From contig JASANG010003665.1 of NCBI GenBank assembly GCA_030248215.1, positions 176,146-240,145 on the forward strand: a DNA stretch of 64,000 nt, given 5' to 3'. Each line of letters begins with the position of its first letter. The first letter of the stretch is position 1. The DNA comes from Enoplolaimus lenunculus. Taxonomy: Eukaryota; Nematoda; Enoplea; Enoplida; Thoracostomopsidae. Position numbers and translations under genes: made by a program. This document shows, piece after piece, positions 35,036 through 47,760 of this stretch. The notes under the pieces are model-generated. The model was not told where the DNA came from and ran no database searches. It saw nothing but the letters and a program-made list of their open reading frames with translations.

Positions 35036-35339
35036 GTCAATTTCACACAAAATTTCATGTTAAATGGACTCGTTTTGTATTAATGCACCGATTTCAAATG
35101 GAAAACCTAATTCACCTGCACAATGCAATTCCAAATTTTTTTGGTTTATTGTATAAACAGGATTATATATGATGTACTGAAGAAAAAGAAAACACAAATA
35201 ATACTAGAGCAACTAAACATGATGACAGCAGCATTTAAGTACGGTTATACGCGAGGTGATATGCTATCGATTAATACTGTAAAAACTGAAAACCGAATAA
35301 ATCTAGCAGAAACTTGAAAATCAGCAGTCTATCAGACAT

Positions 35340-35760
35340 TGTGCAACTGGAATTCCGATTTAGATTAGAAATCCGATTGAAAACGAGCTCCGATTCCGAT
35401 TCCAATTGCAGAATCAATCGGAATCGGATCGGAATTTTGCAATTTTTACTTCAATCATGCTTATTGTGATTTGTTTCATAAAAATTATTTCGGTTTCTCC
35501 TCATCTCAACACACAACAATACCACTTATGTTGAAAATAACAATTGTTAATTGCAGTTTAGTTTTACAGAGCCAAAAAACATCGCCAATTTGTTCATGTG
35601 GTGTTTTTGGAAATGGTTGCCAGCCAGCAAAGGCCTTAAATCAATATTATATTTGTTAGTACAGTTTATCAGGATAGTCATAAAATTTGTAGTTTCAATT
35701 CCGGTATTTTAATTTGCTGTTCCGATTCCGATATTATCCAGTGTTGTTTGGCAATCCTGC
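35340..35760. mobile_element. hAT-like insert in the CACTA element, AATCGGAATCGG family
   Basis: Begins near GTGCAACTGGAATTCCGATT and contains CAATCGGAATCGGATCGGAA. It ends near TTCCGATTCCGATATTATCC. Related to 24907-25344. Borders approximate. Confidence 0.5.
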
Positions 35761-36589
35761 TATCCGATAACGTTTGAGGTAAAATTGTAGCTCGCTACAT
35801 ATTCAAGTTGTGAAAAATAAACAACTTAGTGTAGTTCATCTCAAGGTTTAGGGTTTTCTGCTTATAATAATTTTTGAACTTTTTAACGTATTATACTCTT
35901 AAAATATCGTAAACGTTGGAATTGAGTACTTTTCCACTTATCAAAACTTGCAAAAACGTTTGAAACATCGCAGATGTGAATACATAACAGTGTTCAAGTA
36001 ATACAACAATATCCTTAACCGCACGTTACCATGGAACAAACTGACATCCCTTTCAGCTTCTATTCTGGTTGTAAATCGACCTCCGGCTAAGGTAAAATTT
36101 TTTTCAGATGCTTGAACCATTTACGTAATAACAATTTTCTTAAATTTGCAACGCTTCTTATCAACAGAAAATACTATTTTATCATAAACATAGCTGTTTG
36201 TATTTTTGGCATGAGTCCAGAAACAAGTTTTTGGCAATACTTAGCTGATTGGTGTTAAAACTAGCAACTTCAAAATCAGTTTTATTGTCTTTGTTTCACT
36301 TCCAATCCGGTTCCGGCAGCGGCATGTTCGCTCTATTGCACTTTGCACCCAGTGATAGCACAGAAAGATTACAAACAAAATAAACGGATATTAGAAAATT
36401 GAGAACGTATATTTTAGTCACAAAATATTTGGTCAAATGTCTAATGATTTTCGCAAATCTTCATAAATGGCGCACGGAACAGCTTAACGGTTGGAGTACC
36501 GCAACTACAATCAATACCATAAATGCCGGTTTGAAGCAACTCAAAAAAAAATTTCAACGAAAGGTCGTAGTGAACACTTTGAACAAAAC

Positions 36590-39500
36590 ATCTGTCGCTT
36601 TTATCAAATTCTTTCCGGCCGCGATAAAATTGTGATCAAGTATAACGAAAATTGCTTGCACATTTGCTGGCGAACCGAGCAGCATCATATACGGTGCTCG
36701 AGGCTCGTCGTATTCCAGAGCTCTCCGTTGAAGCAGGTCCTCGACAACCGTACCGGGCTGTAATTATTTAGAGGTAATTGTTGAATCACACTTAGCATTG
36801 AAAAAAATTTTTTCGAACAAAATTCAAAATTGCAAACGGGGCTGTATTCTATGTCTAAACACAAATTGTAGCGTTTTTGATCTATGTCGTTCGGGATATG
36901 CATAGCTTTAAAAATAATCTTTTTCGGATTTTCGAAATTCAGTTAAGTGTATAAGTATACGGATAACATAAAACCAGTCTCCGTCTAAATTGCAATGAGC
37001 CAGAGATTTAATCCTTAATATCCATTGGTTTTCAAGGATAAATATTCTGACTTCTATACGGAATCGAATACAGATTATTTATAAGAACGAGATTTCCTTA
37101 GTGGTATGTGAACAAACTGGCGACACCTGCATAAATTATCACCATGGGTTCTGCATTACGTACCGGTTGATAATCCAAAAGCTTATCAATCGCTTCTTCA
37201 ACAGTTACTTTAATCTTTGATTTTTTTTGCAAAACATGTTGGCGGTAGAATACATATCAAAAGCTTTATGACGCAATCTGCAATCGAAATTACAACATAA
37301 GATTGACTACATATGTACATGTTGGCCCATATTACCTTAGGCGGCGTCCAGGTTTCTGGTAAGTCCATAAAAAAGTAGGTTTAGATTCTAGATTATATGC
37401 ATTTTTTGCTTAGGCTTAGGCTTAGAAACACATTTTTGCAACGCTTAGGCTTAGGCTTACAAATGCGCTTAATCTAGTGTAACGCCTCTTAAAGTAACAT
37501 TGGCCTACAGTTTTATGTCACGTAGTTCTGATTGTTCTTTATATTTATGCGGATGATCTTATAACTAGGGCAGCCCGGAACACGTTTTGTTCGATTAGAA
37601 TTGACGTCAACTTAAAATGTTGCGATCTAAATAGCAAGCAGGACGGCAAAATGTGAATGTCACACGATATTAACTTGCAAATTACAGATCTCAAGTGATC
37701 ATCAAATACAAAGAGCTCTTTAAACAAATTGTGTAAAGAAAGATTAAAAAACCTGTATAATCAACTGGTGGCGTCTGCGCTTTGCGTTCATCGATCTCTT
37801 TCAAGTACTTCTCTACTAGTAGACTTGTTTTATTAGCTCCGGTTCGATCTTTTGCACGCTCGACAATTTTTTTCGCGACCGCATTCCAGTTTTCGATAAG
37901 TTTGTTTGCGGTTTTTTTCGAAAAAAAACTGATAAAATCGTTGTTGACCTGAAGCAAATATAGAATATTTGGATTTTCAAAAACTGTCTGTACTTGTATG
38001 TTCGAAACTTTCAATAAATAGTTTCATCCTTATGATGATGCTCTTTTGTTAGTTGCGTTTAAACCACGTCGTATCTTGCCCGAGACAACTAGTAAGACTG
38101 CAAAACTACTCACCAAACCATCTGTGTCTTTGAATCTTGGATATTGCATCAAAATGTCTGAACCAGTGACAACGTGCCCATCTTGATCGCCATTCTGGAG
38201 CAAGTTTCGACGAAGACGAAACGTATTGGTCATGCGTTTGAAAATCTCTTTTTCATCGTTTGCATTCATTTGAAGCCATGTGGCGTCTCGTACGTACTGA
38301 TCCAAATCCGGCTCTCCCTCACTATCAGATTCCTAAAAAATTTCACAAACTGGCCAAAAAGGTAAACCTAAAAATAGCAATGAATAGGAATTGAATACAC
38401 AATGTACACTACACCTAAGAGTAAATTCTAAAATGTCGACAGGGTCGCGCATGCTATAGCCCAAATTTTGCGTCAGGTTGTCACCTATTTGTTTTTGTTT
38501 CTAGTCAAAAGGTAAATTCCTGTAAACACATTCGCAAGAGATGTCTTTTATTTTTAATGTTGGTTTTTTTATAACTCGATTGAAAATTAGCTACATAATA
38601 TTCGTTATAAGTATTTTTTCACTTTTCAGCTCCAATCCTGCTATTTTTATACCCCTGTCACCTTTCTAAAATAGATTCGTTACTTACGTCAACATTAGTA
38701 TATCTGTACGCCACCGGACTGAAAATAGTTGCATTGCGTCGCTCATTTGTACTTGTACATGCTGTAGGAGAATTCTTTTTTAGTTTGCGTTTTATTGTTT
38801 TCCAGCGCCATTCTAATCGACCAGTGTAATTTTTTGGATCATAAATCCCGTCTTGTAAAGTTAAAACTTGTATAAGTATATCGAACTAGCTAGCGTAGTT
38901 ACGTGCATTCACGAGAGAATTGCCTGTTTCGTTTGAAGCAACACGGATTTGAACCAAGGTGCAAAACAGAATTGGTTAGGGTTCAACCGGAATTCCTGTT
39001 CCGGCCGGAATTCCTGCAAAAATTTAATTCCTGTCCCTGTTCCTGTGCCTTCATTTAAAGATGCTGGAACCGGAATTTTTAGGGCTGTGTGGCAAATTAT
39101 TAAACAATCATTTAAATGATTTTCGTGTGCGCCCTGGTTGAAACCTATAATTTCTTTCCAATCTGGATCCATATTCTCAAGTGCGTACAGCAACTGTCAT
39201 CAGTTAGTAATAGGTTTTCAAACTCACTCTAACCATTGCAGTTGCTGAGCTCAAAATTGATACAGGAGTGGAACAAATCTAGTGCGAAAAATGTAGTAAC
39301 TTTTGGCTTCGGAATTCACTGCCTCAAAATTTACAGTTCGTATCACCAACTAATGATAGTTGCAATACACATTTAAGAATAGGGCCTGGGCGCTGCCTGC
39401 CTGCTGTTAGCCACCCCTAATGAGCTCTATATATACGGATATTGTTTGATTTGTGTACATACATAACGAATATTTAAAATATCAATGAGAATAATTGTAC

Positions 39501-41340
39501 ACCACGAAGATTAAAAAATCAATGAGAACAATTTTGTAAGAAAAGCAAAGCAGGAAGCCCTGAGTTCCAACTTCTGCCGCTGTTTGAGAACTGTTTAAGA
39601 GATACATTTTACTTATGGGTCATCCACGTTAAAATGCACGCGCCGATGTAATAAATGGTCCACCCACCCCATTTGGAATAGCATCGAAATACACATCCTA
39701 GCTGGAGGCAAGGTGCAGTTTCATAGCTGTACTTAGATAGTGGTAATTGTCTAAACTCTGTCGGAAGGGATTCTGGAGGAATAGATGTTGTCTGAAGGAT
39801 GTCAGGACATTACGATACTGCCCGCACACACATATAAAAACACAAGCTGTGCACTCATATTCACGCACATCATTCAACACAAAAACAGAGACCCTTCCGA
39901 GGGACTATGGACAATAACAGTTCCTGATAAGGATGTCAGGACAAGTAAATATTTATGCCTAGAGCACATTCATTGTCTAAAGTTCAGACAATGACATACT
40001 GACATATCACACAGTGTATAATGAGAGTGGGTCGGGACAACGCGGGCACCCAAAAGGGAGGGACATTTTTTTACATATGTGCGTGCATTTTAACGTGGAT
40101 GACCCATTACGCATCCATATTTGCAAGCTCCATCCCCAAAAGTTTTTAACGAAGGAAAAAGGCAAGCGATACCCATAGCGTATTTGTGTTTTATGTCAAC
40201 GGAGGCTTGCTCCCTGAAACACAAGCTGGCACTAACCGTTAAATAGCGGATAACATTTTGTCTGCACGTTAATCCGGCGTCAAATTAAAAAACCATAGTT
40301 GTCTGCTATCCTAATGTGACAGTCATTGTTTGAACTGCAATATCATATGATATTCAACATACTGCACGCGAGCATCATATGAAATGTTTCTGATCTTCTG
40401 CATACACTGAACTAACATTACCATTTGTTGAATATCATGATAACGTAATTATGTACACTAAATGAAAATTCTATATGAGCTAACATGGGATAATCATTTG
40501 GATGGTGCTTACCAGCTACAATGCAAATATAACACAGTAAAGATAAATTAATTCTATTGATTGAAAATTTTACACTCTAAACTTACCCATAGTTATTGCG
40601 TATGTCGTGACATGCAACATCCATGACAATCTTGCAGTTTCTGTAACTCAATGACTTGGACTCGTTGTATTCATTTATAATATCTTTGCCTTCTTTTGTC
40701 TGGTTCATGATTTCAGCAATTTTCTATAATTACAATTGATCTGTTTCAAAGACGGATTTGCGATTTCAGTAATGGACCATCCACCTTATAATATGCGCGC
40801 TAATGTAAAAATTTGTCCAACCACCCGGTAGGTATCTGTGTACAAATCGTAGCAGCAACTAGCGTGCAGGTGCACTTTTATGCAGTACGTAGACACTATT
40901 AATTGTCCCGACACTGTCTAAGGGAGTCGGGACAAAAGGTAAAATATTAAGCAAAATAAATAAGTGTATATGGTCTTTGTTGATATATATATTTACGATG
41001 CTATATGAACACAGTGCAATATGTCTCCTGGATTGGCTACTGACACCACCTCCTCGGTGAAACTGAGGGAACCTACGTATCAGGTTTTGTAGGTGTGAAT
41101 GAACCACGAATTACACTATGTACTCTTTCATTTTATGTCTCAAGAAAATGAATACGGATTATTTACAGCCCTCATTATTTCGTCCGGCGCTATACGAGGG
41201 CAACCAGCAGCCGATTGTTCCGTTCTAACTAATGGGCTCCGCTCCGTACTGATCCGTTTACGACGCATCTGTGGAGTAACCAATGTCGGTGTCGAACAGT
41301 CACTGTCAGTTATCTGGTTACGTTGCGATTGCGTTGCCAT
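36590..41340 (-). CDS. CACTA element second protein, spliced, with KTI-type C-terminal family blocks
   Basis: The exons are partly resolved. Probable coding blocks in minus-strand order are 41340-41140 (ATG at 41340, MATQSQRNQI), 40735-40592 (IINEYNESKSLSYRNCKIVM, VACHDIRNNYG), 38855-38690 (IYDPKNYTGRLEWRWKTIKR), 38334-38113 (SDSEGEPDLDQYVRDATWLQ, ILMQYPRFKDTDGL), 37950-37755 (VNNDFISFFSKKTANKLIEN), 37240-37140 (KVTVEEAIDKLLDYQPV) and 36750-36590 (TVVEDLLQRRALEYDEPRAP, FVILDHNFIAAGKNLIKATD). This order matches a large class of uncharacterised proteins common in fish and invertebrate genomes, often with SAM or PB1 domains, with a YPRFKD..L...F..LF....W core. I know no proven function. Its place beside the transposase suggests an accessory DNA-binding or TNPA-like role, which is inference. 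Some exons are probably missed. Confidence 0.5.
38977..39130. mobile_element. Small hAT-like insert, CAACCGGAATTCC type
   Basis: AGGGTTCAACCGGAATTCCT on the left, a run of ATTCCTGTTCCTG repeats inside, and GCGCCCTGGTTGAAACC on the right as diverged inverse. It lies between exons of the second CACTA gene. Confidence 0.45.
39617..40108. mobile_element. MITE with TGGGTCATCCACGTTA inverted ends
   Basis: About 490 bp. Left TGGGTCATCCACGTTAAAAT followed by GCACGCG; right the inverse, CGTGCATTTTAACGTGGATG followed by ACCCA. Nested in the CACTA element. Related ends bound the element at 46772-47760 (TGGAGCATCCACGTTATAAC). Confidence 0.7.
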
Positions 41341-41768
41341 TCCTTTTAAAATATAGAATTTCGCTCAATTATATACGAATTTATTCTCAAAATTAATTAA
41401 CATTTGCTTTGGTAATTAACTGAACTTTCTACATGACCATAAGCTTATTTCTAATAATACTTACGTGAAGCATAACAAATTTCTTGTTGTATTGCAAACA
41501 CCACTTGATTTTACAGTTAGACACACGCGCGCTTGTATAAAGTGCGCTAAAAGTTTAAGAGTAGCTTAGTAATGAAGGTAAGAAGATACTAACCAGAGCA
41601 TTCCGTAAAACCTCCTGACTTGCTAACAACGAGAACAGCTTTACTGTCATGAGCTATCACAGCAGAAAATGTCTCATTACTGCGCATAACTGCGTTGTCG
41701 TACTTCACTACTAGTTGTATATCTACAGGAATGTCTTCCTCGGAATGAACTGAAATAGTGTTAAATTA

Positions 41769-44098
41769 TTACCTATATATGGCAGTCGGTATCGTGGCAC
41801 AACCAAAAATGCGCGATTTCTGTATACCATCGCGCCCGCAGTAAATTACCAAGCCGGTACGATATACAAAACCGTTCATTATGAGCCAGTTTAAAACAAG
41901 CACCAAACTATCCAAGTTAAAACACTCAGAAAGGTCCAGAACAGACTCACAACCAGTGATTTTCAGTAAACTGGTGCTTGTACAGGGACCCATAATAACT
42001 TCATTTTTGTTATTTCCTGCTATACTAGAAAACAACTGTTGGCTCTGAATCCGATGCGATAAAGTTAAACAAATAACAAATATTTTTAAAGTTCCTAGAG
42101 GTAACGGCAATTCTCTTAAAAAATTCATCTTTTGCTTCGAACCTAATGCACCACAAATTTACTAGAGGGCCTACTTTTTCAATACAACGAGGATAGTGAG
42201 TGATAAAATGATGCTTTGGCAGCAATTTTGTTTCCGGAAATAACTCAACTAACAACTCGTGGTGCATTTGAATTAACAATCGAAGTTCTGCAATCATTCC
42301 AGTTGAAATTTCTGGTGCAAATACAATATCCATTATGTCGAGAAGCAAGATTAGCAGTGGCCAATAAGTAGCAAACGCTTTGTCACTTTCAAAGTCATGT
42401 AAAATAACTGGAAAATGCCGAGCTAGACACCACATTTGACTTGCATTTTGCCCAAGCGTCGCCGACACCATGTTTAGTGGAGATTTGTTTGTTCTTTCGG
42501 TCAGTGAAACCGTAAGTCCAGTGCATTATCCGCGAGTTAATTTTTTCAAGTGTAAAATTAGGTACCTGCTCTAGTAAAGATTACAGGATTAACTTTAATT
42601 CAAAAGGTAATACACCCTCTAAAACATCGTGCATTATGTCTAAAGAAAAATTTTCCAACACATGAAAAAATGGAATGCTATTTACAACTGAATCTGACTT
42701 GACTCCTACACAATTGTTCATTTCACTGTTTTCCTTAACTATCCGAATGTGGCTATCATGCTTGAACTTAGTTCGAAGTTTTGAGTCACCAGAAAAATCA
42801 TACTGAGCTTCCTGTTTTGTTAGCATACATAAACGGCAATAGTATGTCGCTGCAAAACTTTCTACAAATCCGAACAACGCATTGGCTCCAAGATTATCAC
42901 AACTAATTTGCACAACGCCACCTCTCCTAGAACGACCACCAATTGGTATACCGTCCACAGCCAGTGTTTGAAGTTCAGAAATAAGTGGTCTTAGCAATAG
43001 ATCAAATCCGTATTCAGTAATAAAAGTAGATTTGAATAATGCAACAACAAAAATATTATCTAGTCTCGAATTTACAGTTGGTGGAAAATTCTTAACCACG
43101 CAGTAAATAGCTCCAAATTTATGACGTTTTGATTTTGATCCTAGAGGATTAACTACCTCAAATTCATCAAAATACAGCCCTAACTGCAAAAAATTCTCAT
43201 CCAAGCGTTTCAGTGGGTGGGTACAGTAGTGATTACCGTCGCAGTAATCTCTTAGCCGACCGTCTGCGGACCGATGGGGGTTATTCAGGTAACTCAAAAA
43301 TGGCTCACAGTTGCAACGAAGCTGCATCTGACGCAAAAGCGAGATATATTGAAAAGTTTGCTTTGTTGGTTTTGGAACTACAGTGAATGTGCCAAGATCC
43401 GATGCTGCTTTTGGAACTAATTTAGTGTCGACAACGATCTCGACTGGGCTGACCATACCAAAATGTTTTGTAAAATAGGTGTTCTGTTTTCGCTGAGAAC
43501 AAAAGTTCTGAAATACTCCGTGAAACGCATCGTTGATAGCTATTTTGTTATCTTTTGCAAATGCGGAGTGTTGTAATGCTGTTGCTAACAATTCTTCTGT
43601 AAATGTTTGAACATTGTGCACAACAAGGTCAATAACATTTTGAGGAACGCCCAAGTTTGCTTTCAAAGCTGCAATAACTCGTGAAAGATGCGTTTCAGCC
43701 AATGTTTCCAAATATTTTGCCAACTGTGCCGCGCTATTCTCATCCGCTTCAGAGTGTATTACTTCTGTAGTTTCAGCTGAACCAATACCGGCATGATTAG
43801 GTACATCCTCAGCATTTATATGATCACCAATATATAATCCGTGCTCCAGAGGATTATTGTCACAAGTAGGCGGAGAACCCACCTCTATCGTGTTTACATG
43901 ACACACATCATACCTCAATTTGCGCAAGTGTCGGCAAAAATAACGATAAGTTGCAAACGTTCTCTTGCAGGAAACCTGCCCGTAGTAAAGTTTTAAACCA
44001 GCCCTTTCAGCTAAACCATGAGTACGCCTTAGATGTGAAGACAATCCCGACACCTTCTGGTAAGTATCGCCGCAAACAGAACACTTTAGGGCATTAGT
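41769..44098 (-). CDS. CACTA transposase (animal TNP2-like), two or more exons, frame-disrupted
   Basis: Block 1 (44098-about 42588) begins with a C2H2 finger, LKCSVCGDTYQKVSGLSSHL followed by RRTH, and has a second CxxxF...H-like unit. It ends FFHVLENFSLDIMHDVLEGV, the hallmark DIMHDVLEGV box that parallels the DVMHIEKNV box of plant CACTA transposases. Mid-blocks include GGVVQISCDNLGANALFGFV and AATYYCRLC. Block 2, from an acceptor at 42565, reads KINSRIMHWTYGFTDRKNK. One frame change then leads to SATLGQNASQMWCLARHFPV, LFPETKLLPKHHFITHYPR and WCIRFEAKDEFFKR. A second frame change near 42085 precedes the C-terminal part to 41769. The family is very common in fish and cnidarian genomes. Two frame changes argue that this copy is dead. 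Confidence 0.78.
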
Positions 44099-44111
44099 AA
44101 TTCAAGACATA

Positions 44112-45779
44112 CAGCTATATTACGACAGGCATACCTTTTTGAAGAAACTCGTCAAGGTTTTCGGCTAAAATCAAATGTTCGTCGGAGCCGCTGTCAAAGA
44201 TATAGCGGATAAACATTATACAATTATTGTGTTTTATCTCATGCGCTAGCTGAAAGTGATAGAATGGACCTACATGTTTAGTTGTGAAAAAATACGAGGA
44301 AATAGGTATATTTCGCCTGGAATATGTGTATCACCGCATTAGGTAGCTGGTAAGTATTGCGTAATAGTCAGCCGCTAGAACCATGTGGCGCCTAACTGTT
44401 CAAATAGGACAATGATACCGTTTTTGGCAAAAATAAAAATAATTGTGTGCCGAATTGAAGTTATGGTCATTTCACCTAATTGACTTCCTCAAAATCCAGG
44501 AATTAAACTTGAAATCATGTGGACTTAATATCGGATCAAATCGGAATTCTCATTAGTAATGATTTATTCGTGGGACACTGTATGAGATTCTTGCTTCTCT
44601 GCCGCAACCACACACCCTGTGCCAACAATAGGTATATACTGTTTTCTGATGTTTACAACCTAGCTAGGTATATACATCAATTTAAAGCAGAATACAGAGT
44701 TGTCTCTAACGGAACAGGTATCGGGCTGTCTGCAAACAGCAACTATTGCGGATTGCAAGCAAGAGAGCAAAGCGGTCACAAGTATTGTTCTACATATACT
44801 AAAGGAATTCAAATTTGCTTCACAAAGCAATTAGTTTCAACTCAAGTTTATTTACCGAGCGAACTCTTTTACGTTGAGTCAAAAAATTTACGTTCTCCAG
44901 TGGAAAACTAGTATATATAAAAACTTTCAAACATTACTTTAGTTGAGTAAAAACGTAAAATGTATTTGTAAAATATCAAGAAACAAATTACAACTTTAAA
45001 AAGTTAAAATCACGGTTCAAGGCTATGTGATAAACGAGAATTAGTAAACTTGAAGCCACCAGCTGAAAGTCAGGAACCCATACTAACATTACTCGTACCG
45101 GTAAAAACGCCGACTACTAGCATTTGACTTAAAGCGGTATTATCTAGCTATGTAGGATTTCGTTATAAAATTAAGATCAATAGCAATTTTATTCAACGAT
45201 GACAATATCAGTCTGTGGAAAATGTCATCAAAGAAAGTAAATTATTCTTATCACCTCGGCAAATATTAAGCTGTACGCATTTTTCGGTTAAACGCGGATT
45301 TAATATTTTTTGCCATGCCGTTCGAGGTTCAACTCCAAAGTTCGATACAATATGTTGCTAATGCCGGTTAAGAAATTAGCTCAACTCTTCTCGAGTTGAC
45401 AAAACCGAACTCAGTATTTGCTGTAAGAATAAAATAGTTAGCTGTAGTCTCATTGAAAATCTAACCACCAATTACTACAGGTGAGTACCAAAAGGTGCAA
45501 ATGCTTACATGAGAAGCTGTCTCAAGAACTAGTTCTGCATTAATCTAAACTCAACTCCACAACGAAACTTCAAGAGGTTGCTTATCTATATGAAATTAAT
45601 AATTGTCGGTCTTGCAATTGGCTGAAACAACTTTCGAAGCCACATGAGCTTTAATCAGCAGAATTATTTTGCAATACGCACATGTTTATAAATAGATATT
45701 AGAATCAATAGTTTTGTACAAAATTCCGCAGCTGTTCACACTAAATTGTGCCCCTGCATGGTTAACATAAGGCCTGTTC
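44112..45779. other. 5' non-coding region of the CACTA element
   Basis: No convincing exon was found here. Scattered GAGTT/AACTC motifs (for example near 44838-44880 and 45378-45430) continue toward the right terminus. The transposase promoter should lie in this stretch. Confidence 0.45.
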
Positions 45780-45973
45780 ACAATTACCCAGTACTTAGTT
45801 AAATTAACTCAAATGTAAATTGAAATCAACTCAACAATTTTAACTCAACTGTGAGTTAACTTTACTTAACTAAACGTACTGAGTTGAAAAATGATTCAAA
45901 TTTGAGTTAAATTCAACTCAACAACGTCAACTCAGAAGTTGAGTTAACTTTTAACTCAACCAGATTTGCAGTG
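45780..45973. repeat. Right subterminal repeat block and terminus of the CACTA element
   Basis: TTAACTCAA-type motifs are repeated in both orientations up to the terminal GATTTGCAGTG, which mirrors the left end. Confidence 0.8.
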
Positions 45974-46436
45974 TGTTTCGCAAGGTAAACACTGTTTCGC
46001 AAGGTTTTTTTCTTACGAGGATCCAGCCCTTTTTTGACAAAAGACTTGTTTCTTTTAAAATTTGAGAGGGTCAGGCCGTCATTTCATAGCTGGTTCCATT
46101 TTGAAAAGCGCGCATAGCAGATTCACCAGTAAGTGTTAGAACAACGATAAAAACTTTTTTACAAGCAGCAGGACGAAGTTTGTTACTGCGTTTTGGTTTT
46201 TGTTAGACAGCTGTATTACTAAAATGAAAAGTAAAATGAAAATCATAAACGAGCCACTAACACCACATAACCAAAGACAGTAGCGTAGACAGTGCATGCC
46301 CATAGAACTTAGCAATTACAAACATTAAAAAATACCAAAGATGTATGTTAATATTCTACTAAATTTATCGAAGACGCAAGCATAGACGGAGATATGACCA
46401 ACATACACAAAATACGGACACACGCACCATGCAGAA

Positions 46437-46650
46437 AGTGACCTCTGCAGGGCTGCTTGCATTTTTCGCAGTCTGGATTGCCCCACTCTGTCTCAGGATT
46501 TGGAACCGGGTACAGAATTGGATCGGAAACCGTAAACAAACATGGCCCAACTTCAAACCACCTGTCTCTCAGTCTAAACTCATGACCCTTTGTACACCAC
46601 AAGTTACAAACAGAAACTATTATAAAATAAAGAACAAACTGACAATCCAA
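46437..46650 (-). CDS. Possible orphan exon, cysteine-containing
   Basis: An open minus-strand stretch encodes a hydrophobic segment (FVLYFIIVSVCNLW), then FRLRDRWFEVGPCLF and NPDCEKCKQPCRGHFLH. It ends at a possible donor (CATG|GTGCGT). It has no ATG at its open start, so it would have to be an internal exon. The composition is protein-like and the CxxC...C pattern could bind metal. No partner exon was found and no family recognised. It may be a transposon relic. Confidence 0.25.
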
Positions 46651-46771
46651 ACTTGTTTTAAGTTTAACGTCGTCAAAGGCTGAACAACAATCAGTACGTA
46701 CTGTTTCACATTCATTAAATTATAAAGCAAACCGGAACTGCGATATCTATGTAGAACCAACGTAACACTTA

Positions 46772-47760
46772 ATGGAGCATCCACGTTATAACGCTCGCGA
46801 AATAGTAAAAAATTGTTCTGTCCCTCCGAGGATCAACGTTGTGTGAACAGACTGGGCGCAGACAGTATGTCTTACGCGAATAACTTATTCTTATAGTGTG
46901 CAGACAATAAAGATAGCCAGTGTGGAAGCTTAACCTTACGACAATATCATGTTTTTGTCGATATGCTGTATGCACGGTGTACAATTTTACTGAGTTCCTT
47001 CGAAGAGACTATTCAAACAAAACTGTGTGCGTGTATATACAGATGTAACGTAGCACGCTTGCGCGCCATAGTTTACACAAAAGGGGAAGATTTCGAAAAA
47101 GGTTGTGCAATCCTGTAGCTAGCTATTCGCTATGGGTGGCTAAAAATTTTAGGAGGGACAAAGCAGGTTGAAAATTTTTTTGGGTGGGGAAAATGTTTTA
47201 GGGGGGTTGAGTGTCTCTGGCGTTCCTATGACTACGGACCCGGGGTTGCACCCCCGGACCCGACCGGTATATCTCCTACACGTTTCCAAGACACATATCT
47301 TTAACCCTTTGACGCCCATTGATGCAAATTTGCATCATAGGAATTTACCGCGTATAACAAAAGAACCGATGTATAGCCCGAAATGACGACTGCACAAGCG
47401 GGAGCTTAAGCTCAATCAATTGCCTAACAACCATCCCTTGTACAGAATAACCGCCCTAAATTATTGCGCGTATATATACTGTTTATTCAAAAATTTTGAA
47501 CACAAATAACATAAACGCAACTTCACACATTTCAAATAAAACGCTATAGCAATATCTGCATTACTGCATATAGATTTCACCCTAAAAACGCCACGTGTTT
47601 TGTCCAAGTCCTGTACGACAGACTCCGAACAAATACCACTAGCTAAGCACACCATTGTTTATGTCCACTCACTCTAGCTACAATTCTAAAATGTACGCCT
47701 TTTTGGGGGTAAACTGGACATTTTTTGCATATGCGCAAGCTTATAACGTGGATGCTCCAT
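46772..47760. mobile_element. MITE with TGGAGCATCCACGTTATAA inverted ends
   Basis: 989 bp. Left ATGGAGCATCCACGTTATAA; right TTATAACGTGGATGCTCCAT, a perfect 20-bp inverse. The ends are related to the element at 39617-40108 (TGGGTCATCCACGTTA). No coding region. Flanks are AT-rich (TTA / AATTA) and the duplication cannot be fixed. Confidence 0.8.

Larger units (their letters stand above)
34661..45973 (-). mobile_element. CACTA (EnSpm-like) DNA transposon, full length with nested insertions
   Basis: The left end is CACTGCAAATTCTGTTGAGT. The right end, read inverted, is CACTGCAAATCTGGTTGAGT. The flanking dinucleotide TG on both sides may be part of a short target duplication. Both ends carry dense GAGTTAA/TTAACTC repeats (34661-35035 and 45780-45973), like the subterminal repeats of CACTA elements. 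Two genes are read from the minus strand: a transposase (41769-44098) and a second protein (36590-41340). The transposase resembles animal homologues of the CACTA TNP2 group. Several MITE-like inserts lie within (near 35340, 38977, 39617, 40245), so it is not recent. Frame changes in the transposase suggest it is inactive. The element is 11.3 kb. Confidence 0.82.

Noticed and set aside
35000-45900. Two-gene cluster at 36.5-44.1 kb taken as host genes
   Set aside because: Both lie between matched CACTG inverted ends with subterminal repeats, and the transposase has frame changes. They belong to a transposon.
46429-46683. Plus-strand 84-residue frame overlapping the minus-strand orphan exon
   Set aside because: It has no domain or splice context. 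Of the two strands the minus reading looks more protein-like, though neither is secure.
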